Below are positions 43,388 through 51,119 of a stretch of DNA of 64,000 bases, piece by piece. The position numbers and the translations under genes were made by a program. Source of the stretch: Bacteroidaceae bacterium. GTDB taxonomy: Bacteria > Bacteroidota > Bacteroidia > Bacteroidales > Bacteroidaceae. Each line of letters starts with the position of its first letter. Position 1 is the stretch's first letter. The stretch lies in contig JAFSPM010000001.1 of assembly GCA_017442855.1 (NCBI GenBank), positions 1 to 64,000 on the forward strand, written 5' to 3'. The notes under the pieces were generated by a model, which saw only the letters and a list, made by a program, of their open reading frames with translations, did not search any database and was not told the DNA's origin.

Positions 43388-43448
43388 TTGGTGGAAGACG
43401 CCAATCGGTCTTCCGTTATTCGAGTCATGTATTGGTGGAAATAATTAT

Positions 43449-45437
43449 CTAATTATTTTCAAATATCAGTTTGTCTTCCGTCATTCTAATCATGTACTGC
43501 TGAATAATGGCCTTGAGGGTGCGTTCCATTTCTGCCTCAACGGCACCGAGTTGTCCTTTTAGGTTGTTGTGCATGAACCAATCGGTGCGATAGTTGTAGA
43601 TGGCTTTCACCTCCCCTTCGTCGGTCATCTGCATGACATAGTCGCCCTTGACATACTGGTACATACCGTTGTTATTATTCACCGCCCAGGTGTCGGCATC
43701 GGGGGTGGTCAACAGGTCGGTGCCAAAGGCGATGTAAGGGTCGCTGTATCCCAAGCAGCTCAGCACGGTAGGCATGATGTCTATCTGCTGGGCAATGCAG
43801 TGACGACGCTCAGCAGGCAGTTGTCCCGAGGGGTCGAAGAAGAAGATGCAACCGCCATACAAGCCCAGGTCGGTCTGGTACTCAGGTCGCGAACTCAGGT
43901 TGGTATGGTCGGACGTGAATACGAACAGGGTGTTCTCGTACCAAGGCTGTTGCTTGGCCGTGTCGAAGAACTTACGCAGGGCATCATCGACATAGCGGAT
44001 GCATTTGTGCATGGGGTTGTCATCGCCTGGCTCGTCGGGATAGACATCACGATAGCGCTCAGGCACCACATAGGGATGGTGCGAGCTGGCCGTAAACAGT
44101 GAGGTGACAAAGGGTTGTGGCATCTCTGACATCTTCAGGGCAAAGAACTGCAGGAACTCCTCATCCCAGATGGCCCAAGAACCATCGAAGGCAGCATCGC
44201 CGTCAAAACGCTTGTCCTGGTTGAACTCCGTACGACCGAAATAGTCCTTATACTTGGTGGTTCGGGCAAAGGCCTCGAAGCCCATCGACCCATTCTCGGC
44301 ACCATGGAAGAAAGCCGAATAATAGCCTTTTTTGCCCAATTCACCGGCAATGCCGCTTACCTCATTCACAGAGGCGGGTGTGAGCACGTAAGGTTCGATG
44401 AAATGGGGAATACTTGATAAAATGGAGGGCATGGCATCGATGCTCTTGCGACCATTGGCAAAGGTGTAGTCGAAGGTAAACGAGTGCTGCAACAGCGAAT
44501 CAACAAAGGGGGTATAACTCTTGTAATCGGGGTCGCCCCAGATATCGTTATAGGCACCGATGTATTCACGGCCAAAACTCTCAAGGATAAGCACCACCAC
44601 ATTCTTCTTTTGCAGCACCAACGAATCGCTTGGCACAATGATGGGTTCGTATATCCTGCTCAGTTCTTCGCGAGAATAGTATTTCGGGTCCTTATACACA
44701 TTCTTGCCGATGGTACGAATCATCGAGAAGGGGGTGTTCAGCACGATGGCTGCCTCGGTAGGACGGTTCACATATTGGTTGGCATTGCTGATGGTGATGG
44801 GGCGCACGGCTCTGGTAAGACCGCCACGTATGCCTATGACAATCAGCGGGATGAATGCTACGAAACAAACCAGATGGAGAAGGTAGTACTTTATATACTG
44901 ACTGATGGCTGTGAACTTGAGTTGACCTGTGGGCTTGACATAGAGGTAATACATGACCAAGATGAGTGCGATGCCAATGAGTACCAGGTACCAATGGTTC
45001 AGCAGTTCTGTACCAAAAACGCCGCCCAAGTTGTTTTCATGACTGAACTCCTGGAATACCGTCATCGTGGTGCGGCGACCCGTATATTGGAAATAGACGG
45101 CATCGGCCAGGTTGATCACCACCGCCAAACCATTGAAGATCATGAACACCCATTTCGCCACCGTCTGCCAACCTTCACGTTCCTTGAGGTGAAAAGGCAC
45201 GAGCATGAGCAAGGCATAGAGCAGGTTGGTGTAGATGATGCCGGCGTTGTCGAAAATCCAGCTGCCATGAATCAACTTGGGGATGGACAAGGCAGCAAAG
45301 CCCTCGGAAAAGGTGCTCCAGTTCTCGCAGACATAGACCACCCTGCAAACGGCATAGACAATATATACCAGTATGATGTTGAGCACAAAGGCCAGCACAC
45401 TGGATATCACGGTTCGTTTGATGGTCAGTCTTTTCAT
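43449..45437 (-). CDS. LtaS-type membrane sulfatase / phosphoglycerol transferase family protein
   Basis: This 662-residue protein has about five N-terminal transmembrane helices (to about 205) and an extracytoplasmic alkaline-phosphatase-superfamily domain. Active-site parts are V-L-I-L-E-S-F-G-R (Glu 286), the nucleophile in N-G-R-K-S-I-D-A-M-P (Ser 332, where LtaS has Thr), and F-T-S-D-H-T-N further on. Relatives transfer phosphoglycerol or phosphoethanolamine to surface polymers; the acceptor here is unknown. The O-methyltransferase gene ends 3 bp before its start on the same strand. Confidence 0.87.
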   Translation of the reverse strand: MKRLTIKRTVISSVLAFVLNIILVYIVYAVCRVVYVCENWSTFSEGFAALSIPKLIHGSWIFDNAGIIYTNLLYALLMLVPFHLKEREGWQTVAKWVFMIFNGLAVVINLADAVYFQYTGRRTTMTVFQEFSHENNLGGVFGTELLNHWYLVLIGIALILVMYYLYVKPTGQLKFTAISQYIKYYLLHLVCFVAFIPLIVIGIRGGLTRAVRPITISNANQYVNRPTEAAIVLNTPFSMIRTIGKNVYKDPKYYSREELSRIYEPIIVPSDSLVLQKKNVVVLILESFGREYIGAYNDIWGDPDYKSYTPFVDSLLQHSFTFDYTFANGRKSIDAMPSILSSIPHFIEPYVLTPASVNEVSGIAGELGKKGYYSAFFHGAENGSMGFEAFARTTKYKDYFGRTEFNQDKRFDGDAAFDGSWAIWDEEFLQFFALKMSEMPQPFVTSLFTASSHHPYVVPERYRDVYPDEPGDDNPMHKCIRYVDDALRKFFDTAKQQPWYENTLFVFTSDHTNLSSRPEYQTDLGLYGGCIFFFDPSGQLPAERRHCIAQQIDIMPTVLSCLGYSDPYIAFGTDLLTTPDADTWAVNNNNGMYQYVKGDYVMQMTDEGEVKAIYNYRTDWFMHNNLKGQLGAVEAEMERTLKAIIQQYMIRMTEDKLIFENN

Positions 45438-45440
45438 TAT

Positions 45441-46070
45441 TTAAGCCTCTTTCTTTCGTATAATCGTCAGACCGTCACGGAGTGGCAGGATGACTTTCTC
45501 CACCCTGTTGTCGGCTGCTACAAAGTCGTTGAAATGGAGGATTCCCTGCGTCTGCAGGTCGCTTTCACGCACATGCTCCTCGGTGACATGACCTCCCCAC
45601 AGGGTATTGTCGGCCAGGATATAACCTCCCGGACGCAGGTGAGCCAGTACGAGTTCGTAGAAATCGAGGTAACGACGCTTGTCGCCATCCACGAAAGCCA
45701 TATCGAAGGTAACGCCCAATGTGGGAACCACCTGCAGGGCATCGCCGATGATAAACTCAATCTGGTGGGCATAAGGGGAGTTGTCGAACCATGGACGGGT
45801 GAACTCCTCCTGTTCGTCGTTGATCTCAATGGTATAAATCTTTCCGTCCTTGGGCAGGCCTTCGGCCATGCAGAGGGCGGAATAACCGCTGTAGGTACCT
45901 ATCTCCAGTATGTTCTTGGGTTGCACCATGCGGGTCAGCATCTTCAGGATGCGACCTTGCAAATGGCCTGACACCATGTGGGGGTAGAGCAGCTGTAGAT
46001 GGGTTTCTCGATACAACTTGTTCAAGTACTCGCCCTCAGGGTCTATATGTTGCAGGATATATTCTTCCAT
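45441..46070 (-). CDS. Class I SAM-dependent O-methyltransferase
   Basis: This 209-residue protein of the caffeoyl-CoA O-methyltransferase-like family has a SAM motif I-L-E-I-G-T-Y-S-G-Y-S-A-L (about 59-71), the acidic I-N-D (about 101-103), and the metal site M-A-F-V-D-G-D-K-R-R-Y (about 133-143). Bacterial members methylate catechols, tRNA (TrmR-like) or unknown acceptors. Upstream, between this gene and aroQ, lies the hairpin array. Confidence 0.87.
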   Translation of the reverse strand: MEEYILQHIDPEGEYLNKLYRETHLQLLYPHMVSGHLQGRILKMLTRMVQPKNILEIGTYSGYSALCMAEGLPKDGKIYTIEINDEQEEFTRPWFDNSPYAHQIEFIIGDALQVVPTLGVTFDMAFVDGDKRRYLDFYELVLAHLRPGGYILADNTLWGGHVTEEHVRESDLQTQGILHFNDFVAADNRVEKVILPLRDGLTIIRKKEA

Positions 46071-46085
46071 TATTCTTTGACTATT

Positions 46086-46416
46086 ACCCCTCCGTCGCTT
46101 TGCGACACCTCCCCTTTACATGGGGAGGAGTTTTTTTTTAACTCCCAATACGGCTCTCCTGTTTAGGGGAGGAGTTGATATTTGTAACTCCCAAAGCTGC
46201 TCCCCTGTTTAGGGGAGGAGTTTTTTTTTAACTCCCAATACGGCTCTCCTGTTTAGGGGAGGAGTTGATATTTGTAACTCCCAAAGCTGCTCTCCTGTTT
46301 AGGGGAGGAGTTTTTTTTTAACTCCCAAAGCTGCTCTCCTGTTTAGGGGAGGAGTTTTTTTTTAACTCCCAAAGCAGCTCCCCTGTTTAGGGGAGCTGTC
46401 CGAAGGACTGAGGGGT
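46086..46416. repeat. Tandem hairpin array with inverted end caps
   Basis: A unit of 44-46 bp containing CTCCTGTTTAGGGGAGGAG and then T(n)AACTCCCAA..GC.GCT recurs, with six GTTTAGGGG positions between 46161 and 46393. Each unit holds two small stems: CTCC/GGAG, and GGAGTT/AACTCC around a T-run. Both ends carry a cap of the form ACCCCTC, small hairpin, CTCCCC: GTCGC/GCGAC at the left and, inverted, GTCC/GGAC at the right. A solo cap copy lies at 15881. It is not a CRISPR array: the units are self-complementary and have no unique spacers. Confidence 0.85.
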
Positions 46417-46431
46417 CAATGTTCAACGTTT

Positions 46432-46507
46432 TGCTTCGCCTTATGGATGTGCCGACGGCTGACTGCGAGCAGATATGCTGCCTACACACATCCATTGCGG
46501 CTTCGCA
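46432..46507. repeat. Long imperfect hairpin at the aroQ 3' end
   Basis: ATGGATGTG (46443-46451) pairs with CACATCCAT (46487-46495). GCC/GGC and TGC/GCA extend the stem outward, and GCAG/CTGC forms an inner stem. It ends directly at the aroQ stop codon, so it may act as the aroQ terminator or be another interspersed element. Confidence 0.6.
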
Positions 46508-46924
46508 TCAATCTATTAATGCATTCAGTGCTAATTCATACGACTTAAGGCCAAAGCCCAGAATGACACCCTTGCAGGCACAAGAAATCATGGACTTGTG
46601 GCGGTATTCCTCGCGGGCATGCACATTGCTGATATGTACCTCTACCACAGGAGCCGTGATGGCACGGATAGCGTCTTGCAGAGCGATGGAGGTATGGGTA
46701 TAAGCACCGGCATTGAGGATGATACCATCAACATCGAAGCCCACCTCATGCAGTTTGTCGATGAGATTGCCTTCGCAATTGGACTGGTAATAAGCTATCT
46801 CCACGTTGGGATAACGCTGCTTCAACACCTGCAGGTAGTCATCGAACGACTGGTTGCCATAGATGCCGGGCTCGCGCTTGCCTAACAGATTTATGTTAGG
46901 TCCGTTGATAATTTGTATCTTCAT
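46508..46924 (-). CDS. aroQ: Type II 3-dehydroquinate dehydratase
   Basis: This 138-residue enzyme converts 3-dehydroquinate to 3-dehydroshikimate in the shikimate pathway. I start it at MKIQIINGPNINLLGKREPG, the family N-terminus with the active-site N-G-P-N-L-N-like block; a longer reading adds residues from the promoter. The catalytic Tyr is in P-G-I-Y-G, and later motifs are N-A-G-A-Y-T-H-T-S and V-E-V-H-I-S-N. It dodecamerises in the cytosol. It has a promoter at 46950-46980 and is divergent from xerD. Confidence 0.95.
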   Translation of the reverse strand: MKIQIINGPNINLLGKREPGIYGNQSFDDYLQVLKQRYPNVEIAYYQSNCEGNLIDKLHEVGFDVDGIILNAGAYTHTSIALQDAIRAITAPVVEVHISNVHAREEYRHKSMISCACKGVILGFGLKSYELALNALID

Positions 46925-46949
46925 ACCAATATATTTTATATCTTTGTGG

Positions 46950-46980
46950 CAAAGATAGTGCAAGCCGAAGACAGAACAAA
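46950..46980 (-). promoter_or_regulatory. Promoter of aroQ
   Basis: On the minus strand TTTG (46977-46980), a 19-bp spacer and TATCTTTG (46950-46957) form a textbook Bacteroidota promoter, 26 bp before the aroQ start. Confidence 0.7.
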
Positions 46981-47024
46981 ATAAACTTGTTTTTTTTTTA
47001 TGTTAAGGCGAAGCCTATCTTATC

Positions 47025-47056
47025 TAAAGATAGTGCAAGCCGAAGACAAAAACAAA
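47025..47056 (-). repeat. Second copy of the promoter-like module
   Basis: The stretch AAAGATAGTGCAAGCCGAAG is repeated here from 46951-46970. On the minus strand it again gives TTTG, a 20-bp spacer and TATCTTTA. It could be a second upstream start site or a copy of an interspersed repeat. Confidence 0.6.
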
Positions 47057-47071
47057 TAAGCTAGCTTATTT
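47054..47071. promoter_or_regulatory. 18-bp perfect palindrome between aroQ and xerD
   Basis: AAATAAGCTAGCTTATTT is a perfect dyad between the two divergent genes, overlapping the second promoter-like module. Possible regulator site; none assigned. Confidence 0.5.
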
Positions 47072-47117
47072 TGTTTTACTGAGGCGAGGCCCATGTTATA
47101 TAAAGAAAGTTCAAATT

Positions 47118-48050
47118 TTGAAGAAATCGGCAAAAATACCGGAGAAGATTAAGGGCAGGGTGCCTATTATCAAGGAATATACCCAATACCTGAGGCTGGA
47201 GAAAAACCTTTCTCCCAACACGTATGATGCCTACCTGACCGACTTGGAGAAGCTGTTGCACTATCTTGACACGGCCGACATAGACCCGCTGGAGGTGACG
47301 CTGGAGAACCTGCAGCACTTTATGGCAGGACTGCATGATGTGGGCATCCACCCGCGTTCGCAAGCCCGCATACTGAGTGGGGTGAAGTCGTTTTTCAAGT
47401 TCCTGGTGATAGCCGACTACCGCAAGGACGACCCAGCCGAGTTGCTGGAGGGCCCGAAAATTGGGTTCAGGTTGCCCGAGGTGCTGACCGTAGAGGAGAT
47501 TGACCGTATTATCGATATGGTGGACATGAGCAAAAACGAGGGGCAACGCAACCGTGCCATGCTGGAAACGCTCTACAGTTGCGGGTTGCGAGTGAGCGAG
47601 CTTTGCAACCTGAAGTTGTCTGACCTCTACTTCGACGAGGGCTTTATCAAGGTGGAGGGCAAGGGCAGCAAGCAACGACTGGTGCCTATCAGTCAGCGGG
47701 CCATCCAAGAAATCAAGTGGTGGTTGGAAGACCGCATCGGCGGCAAGATCAAGGAAGGTTACGAAGATTATGTGTTCCTGGCTCGTTGGGGCAAGAACAT
47801 CTCCCGCATCATGGTGTTTCACCTCATCAAGGAGTTGGCCGAGAAAGCGGGCATCAAGAAAACCATCAGTCCGCATACCTTCCGCCACTCGTTTGCCACC
47901 CATCTGTTGGAGGGTGGTGCCAACCTGCGAGCCATACAGGCGATGATGGGACATGAATCTATCGCTACGACAGAGATTTATACCCACATCGACCGCTCGA
48001 TGCTGCGGGCAGAGATTATTGAACATCATCCAAGAAACATGAAACGTTAA
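47118..48050 (+). CDS. xerD: Site-specific tyrosine recombinase XerD
   Basis: This 310-residue protein is read from a TTG because no ATG lies in a suitable place; the family N-terminus I-I-K-E-Y-T-Q-Y-L-R-L-E-K-N-L-S begins at about 17. The N-terminal SAM-like domain is followed by the catalytic domain with Arg in G-L-R-V-S-E-L, Lys in E-G-K-G-S-K-Q-R, H-T-F-R-H-S-F, G-H-E-S-I, and the Tyr nucleophile in T-E-I-Y-T-H. It should resolve chromosome dimers at dif with a partner recombinase. It is directly followed by hairpin repeat copy 2. Confidence 0.93.
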   Translation: MKKSAKIPEKIKGRVPIIKEYTQYLRLEKNLSPNTYDAYLTDLEKLLHYLDTADIDPLEVTLENLQHFMAGLHDVGIHPRSQARILSGVKSFFKFLVIADYRKDDPAELLEGPKIGFRLPEVLTVEEIDRIIDMVDMSKNEGQRNRAMLETLYSCGLRVSELCNLKLSDLYFDEGFIKVEGKGSKQRLVPISQRAIQEIKWWLEDRIGGKIKEGYEDYVFLARWGKNISRIMVFHLIKELAEKAGIKKTISPHTFRHSFATHLLEGGANLRAIQAMMGHESIATTEIYTHIDRSMLRAEIIEHHPRNMKR

Positions 48051-48135
48051 CCGTTGACTGCGTCCTATTTCGTCGCGACTCGGCATAGTTCAAACAAGTT
48101 TGACTCTGCCCTCGCTGCTCCGAAAAGTGAACGTT
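48051..48135. repeat. Hairpin repeat element, copy 2
   Basis: About 85% identical to 12195-12280. It has the same interrupted stem: TTTCG/CGAAA (48068 with 48121), GCGA/TCGC, GGCA/TGCC and TCAAA/TTTGA (48090 with 48099) around a CAAG loop. Changes against copy 1 keep the pairing. It starts at the xerD stop codon. Confidence 0.85.
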
Positions 48136-48193
48136 TAAAGATTAATTATACTAAAAATACTCTAATATTGCACCGTGAACCAAAAAACCTCCT

Positions 48194-48201
48194 TATATTT
48201 G
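48194..48201 (+). promoter_or_regulatory. -7 promoter box TATATTTG
   Basis: TATATTTG matches TAnnTTTG, 34 bp before the start of the OmpA/TPR lipoprotein. A TTG at 48168-48170 is 23 bp upstream, longer than usual. Confidence 0.5.
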
Positions 48202-48235
48202 TGGAAGTAATCAATAATAAAAAATACAAAAGAAC

Positions 48236-49924
48236 ATGAAAAAATTGGTTTATTCATTAGTAGTGACACTGCTGGCGGTGCTGACATCATGTGCCAGCAA
48301 GATGGGTGAGTTGTCACCCGAATACTTCACTGTAACACCTCAGGTACTTGAGGCTGTAGGCGGAAAGGTGCCTGCCACCATCAACGGAAAATTTCCTGAA
48401 AACTATTTCAATAAGAAAGCCATTGTAGAAGTGACTCCTGTTTTGCGTTGGCAAGGCGGTGAGGCCAAGGGACAACCGGCTACCTTCCAGGGCGAGAAGG
48501 TGGAGGCCAACAACCAGACCATCTACTACAAGACGGGTGGTAACTATACCCTTCGTACCTCGTTCGACTACCGTCCTGAGATGGCGAAGAGCGAGCTGTT
48601 CCTCGACTTTGTGGTTCGTATTGGCAACAAGGTGATGACCATCCCATCGGTGAAGGTGGCTGACGGTGTGATAGCTACCTCTGAGCTGGTGAACCAGACC
48701 TTGGAGAATGCCAATGTGTCGCTGGGTGCCGATGCTTTCCAGCGTATCATCAAGGACAAGCGTGAGGAGCAGATTATGTTCCTGATCCAGCAGGCCAACA
48801 TCCGCTCTAACCAGATGGGTGCAGCCAACAGCTTTACCAACGAAGTGAAGAACGTGGAGGGTACCTCTAACCAGCGTATCAGCAACATCGAGATTTCTGC
48901 CTACGCATCGCCCGATGGTGGTGTGAACCTGAACAAGGGCTTGGCTGAGAAACGTCAGGACAACACCGCTTCGCTGATTGAGAAGAACCTGAAGAAGAGC
49001 AATATAGATGCTGACATCGACACCCGCTATACGGCACAGGACTGGGAAGGTTTCCAGGAACTGGTGTCGAAGTCGAACATCCAGGACAAGGACCTAATTC
49101 TGCGAGTGCTGTCGATGTATTCTGACCCAGAGGAACGTGAGCGTGAGATCAAGAACATCTCTACCGTATATAGGACGCTGGCGGATGACATCCTGCCACA
49201 GCTGCGTCGTTCACGTCTGACGCTGAACTACGAGATTATCGGTAAGAGCGATGAGGAAATTAGTACACTGGCCCGCAACAATGCCCGTGAGCTGAACAAC
49301 GAAGAACTGCTCTATGCTGCTACCCTGACCAACGATGCTGCCGAGCAGGAAGCTATCTACACCCAGGCATCGAGGTTGTTTCCTAACGACTATCGTGCTT
49401 TCAACAACTTAGGTAAGTTGGCTTACGAAGCTGGCGACCTCAACAAGGCAGAGGGATTGTTCAGGCAAGCGCTCAGCAAGCAGGATGCTCCTGAGGTGAA
49501 CAATAACCTGGCACTGGTAGCTCTGGCCAAGGGCGACAAGGCAAGTGCCGAGCAATACCTGGGCAAGGCATCGGGTGCCAAGGAACTGAGTGAGACCATG
49601 GGTAACCTCTATGTGGCTCAGGGCCAGTATGACCGTGCCGTGAATGCCTTTGGGGATGCTAAGACCAACAGTGCCGCTCTGGCACAGATACTGGCCAAGG
49701 ACTACAACAAGGCCCGTACGACCTTGCATGCCATTGAGCGTCCGGATGCCTACACCGACTACCTGATGGCCGTGCTGGGTGCCCGCACCAACAACCTGCA
49801 GATGGCAACAACCCACCTGCAACGTGCCTTGGATCAGCAACCTGCACTGAAACAGAAAGCAGCAACAGATTTGGAATTCAGCAAGTATTTCACCAATGCC
49901 GATTTTGCCGCTATCGTAAGGTAA
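48236..49924 (+). CDS. Lipoprotein with OmpA-like and tetratricopeptide parts
   Basis: This 562-residue protein has the lipoprotein signal MKKLVYSLVVTLLAVLTSC (Cys 19). Residues about 20-180 are beta-rich and repeat-like. Residues about 215-340 resemble an OmpA-type peptidoglycan-binding domain (I-E-I-S-A-Y-A-S-P-D-G-G, then L-A-E-K-R). Residues about 365-520 are TPR helices (F-N-N-L-G-K-L-A-Y-E-A-G-D-L-N-K-A). It is probably anchored in the outer membrane and touches peptidoglycan. It is a single-gene unit with its own -7 box and a strong terminator. Confidence 0.8.
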   Translation: MKKLVYSLVVTLLAVLTSCASKMGELSPEYFTVTPQVLEAVGGKVPATINGKFPENYFNKKAIVEVTPVLRWQGGEAKGQPATFQGEKVEANNQTIYYKTGGNYTLRTSFDYRPEMAKSELFLDFVVRIGNKVMTIPSVKVADGVIATSELVNQTLENANVSLGADAFQRIIKDKREEQIMFLIQQANIRSNQMGAANSFTNEVKNVEGTSNQRISNIEISAYASPDGGVNLNKGLAEKRQDNTASLIEKNLKKSNIDADIDTRYTAQDWEGFQELVSKSNIQDKDLILRVLSMYSDPEEREREIKNISTVYRTLADDILPQLRRSRLTLNYEIIGKSDEEISTLARNNARELNNEELLYAATLTNDAAEQEAIYTQASRLFPNDYRAFNNLGKLAYEAGDLNKAEGLFRQALSKQDAPEVNNNLALVALAKGDKASAEQYLGKASGAKELSETMGNLYVAQGQYDRAVNAFGDAKTNSAALAQILAKDYNKARTTLHAIERPDAYTDYLMAVLGARTNNLQMATTHLQRALDQQPALKQKAATDLEFSKYFTNADFAAIVR

Positions 49925-49946
49925 TCGGTTGTACATCTTATAATAG

Positions 49947-49984
49947 AGAGGGCGCACAAATAGAGAAAAGCGCCCTCTTTTTTT
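49947..49984 (+). terminator. Intrinsic terminator
   Basis: AGAGGGCGC pairs with GCGCCCTCT (49970-49978) around a 14-base loop, followed by a run of T. Confidence 0.85.
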
Positions 49985-50016
49985 GGCTTTTGCTTTTTAG
50001 TTAGGCAAAAAAGCAC

Positions 50017-50024
50017 TACTTTTG
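50017..50024 (+). promoter_or_regulatory. -7 promoter box TACTTTTG
   Basis: Matches TAnnTTTG, 22 bp before the ATG of the DUF4369/thioredoxin-fold lipoprotein. Confidence 0.5.
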
Positions 50025-50046
50025 GTGCCGAAACTTAGAAACACCC

Positions 50047-51081
50047 ATGAGGAAACGTTGGCTGACATATCTGCTGATAGCCCTTGTCTGCATGGCCTGC
50101 GGAGAAGAGCAAGGCGACCGTGCCCTGGTGCAGGGCACTATCAAAGGGTTGGTCAACGACACCTTGATTGTGTATGGTGCCGACCAGATGTTCGACAGGG
50201 TAGATACCATCTACGTCAGGAAGGGCAAGTTCAAAAGGTTTATCGCTGTAGATACCTTGGCGCAGGCATGGGTCATGTATAAAGACGGTCAAAAGGTACC
50301 TCTGTTCCTCGACAAACGCAGTAACATCAAGATAAAAGGCGACACAGCCCAACTGCTGCGTTTGCAGATAGAAGACCAGGGCGAGAACCACCTGCTCACA
50401 CAGTTCAACAACGAGTTTGACACCACACTGACCATCGCCTTGGTGGATACCTTCATCACCCGTTATCCCGCCTCTACCGTGAGCTTCTACTTGATGAACC
50501 GCTACCTGCAGGATGCCACGAAAGAGGAGAGGAAATTGGTGGCCCCATTGCTGAAGAAACTTGACGAGGAGATAAAGCATCATCCACAATACACAGCCAT
50601 CGACGACCGCCTGAAGGCAGAGGCAAAGACCGATTCGGGTACGTCGGTAAGCTATTTCCGTCTCAAGAACCAGGAAGACAAATGGATATCACGCACTGAC
50701 TTTTCCAGAAAGTGGTTACTCATCAACTTCTGGGCTTCATGGAACGAGACCAGCAAGCAGCTGAACCGTACTCTCTACAAGCCTTTGTATAAGGAGATAA
50801 AGAAGGAAAAGATAGACGACCTTGCCATGTGGGGCGTCTCGCTTGACATCGACCGTAAGGTTTGGAGAGAAGCCATACAGAAAGATACGCTGGAGTGGAC
50901 ACAGGGATGCGATGCCAAAGGATGGCTCACCGAACCTGCCAAGATATTCGATATCAGATACCTGCCTGCCAATGTCCTCATTACCCCCGATGGTAAGATT
51001 TCGGCTTATAACCTGACGAAAGAGCAGTTGGAAGACAAGGTGAAGGAACTGAAAGAAAAGAAAAAAGAGAAAAAGAAATAA
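50047..51081 (+). CDS. DUF4369 plus thioredoxin-fold lipoprotein without a CxxC pair
   Basis: This 344-residue protein is started at MRKRWLTYLLIALVCMAC (lipobox V-C-M-A-C); an in-frame ATG at 50022 belongs to another frame. Residues about 25-120 form a DUF4369-like beta domain, and about 200-330 a TlpA/AhpC-type thioredoxin fold. Where redox-active members have W-A-S-W-C-x-x-C this one has W-A-S-W-N-E-T-S, so it cannot do thiol-disulfide exchange by the usual route. It ends in a highly basic tail (K-E-K-K-K-E-K-K-K). Role unknown; perhaps a binding or chaperone version. yifB begins 38 bp later. Confidence 0.8.
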   Translation: MRKRWLTYLLIALVCMACGEEQGDRALVQGTIKGLVNDTLIVYGADQMFDRVDTIYVRKGKFKRFIAVDTLAQAWVMYKDGQKVPLFLDKRSNIKIKGDTAQLLRLQIEDQGENHLLTQFNNEFDTTLTIALVDTFITRYPASTVSFYLMNRYLQDATKEERKLVAPLLKKLDEEIKHHPQYTAIDDRLKAEAKTDSGTSVSYFRLKNQEDKWISRTDFSRKWLLINFWASWNETSKQLNRTLYKPLYKEIKKEKIDDLAMWGVSLDIDRKVWREAIQKDTLEWTQGCDAKGWLTEPAKIFDIRYLPANVLITPDGKISAYNLTKEQLEDKVKELKEKKKEKKK

Positions 51082-51119
51082 ACATAGTATTAACCAACTT
51101 AAATCATTCATAACAAGTT

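Noticed and set aside
44484..45971. 495-codon plus-strand frame opposite the LtaS-type and methyltransferase genes
   Set aside because: It spans two well-supported minus-strand genes and has no recognisable domain.
46086..46416. CRISPR array
   Set aside because: The repeats are regular, but the units are self-complementary, there are no unique spacers, and no cas genes are near.
48054..48239. 61-codon plus-strand gene after xerD
   Set aside because: Most of it is the hairpin repeat element and promoter region of the next gene.
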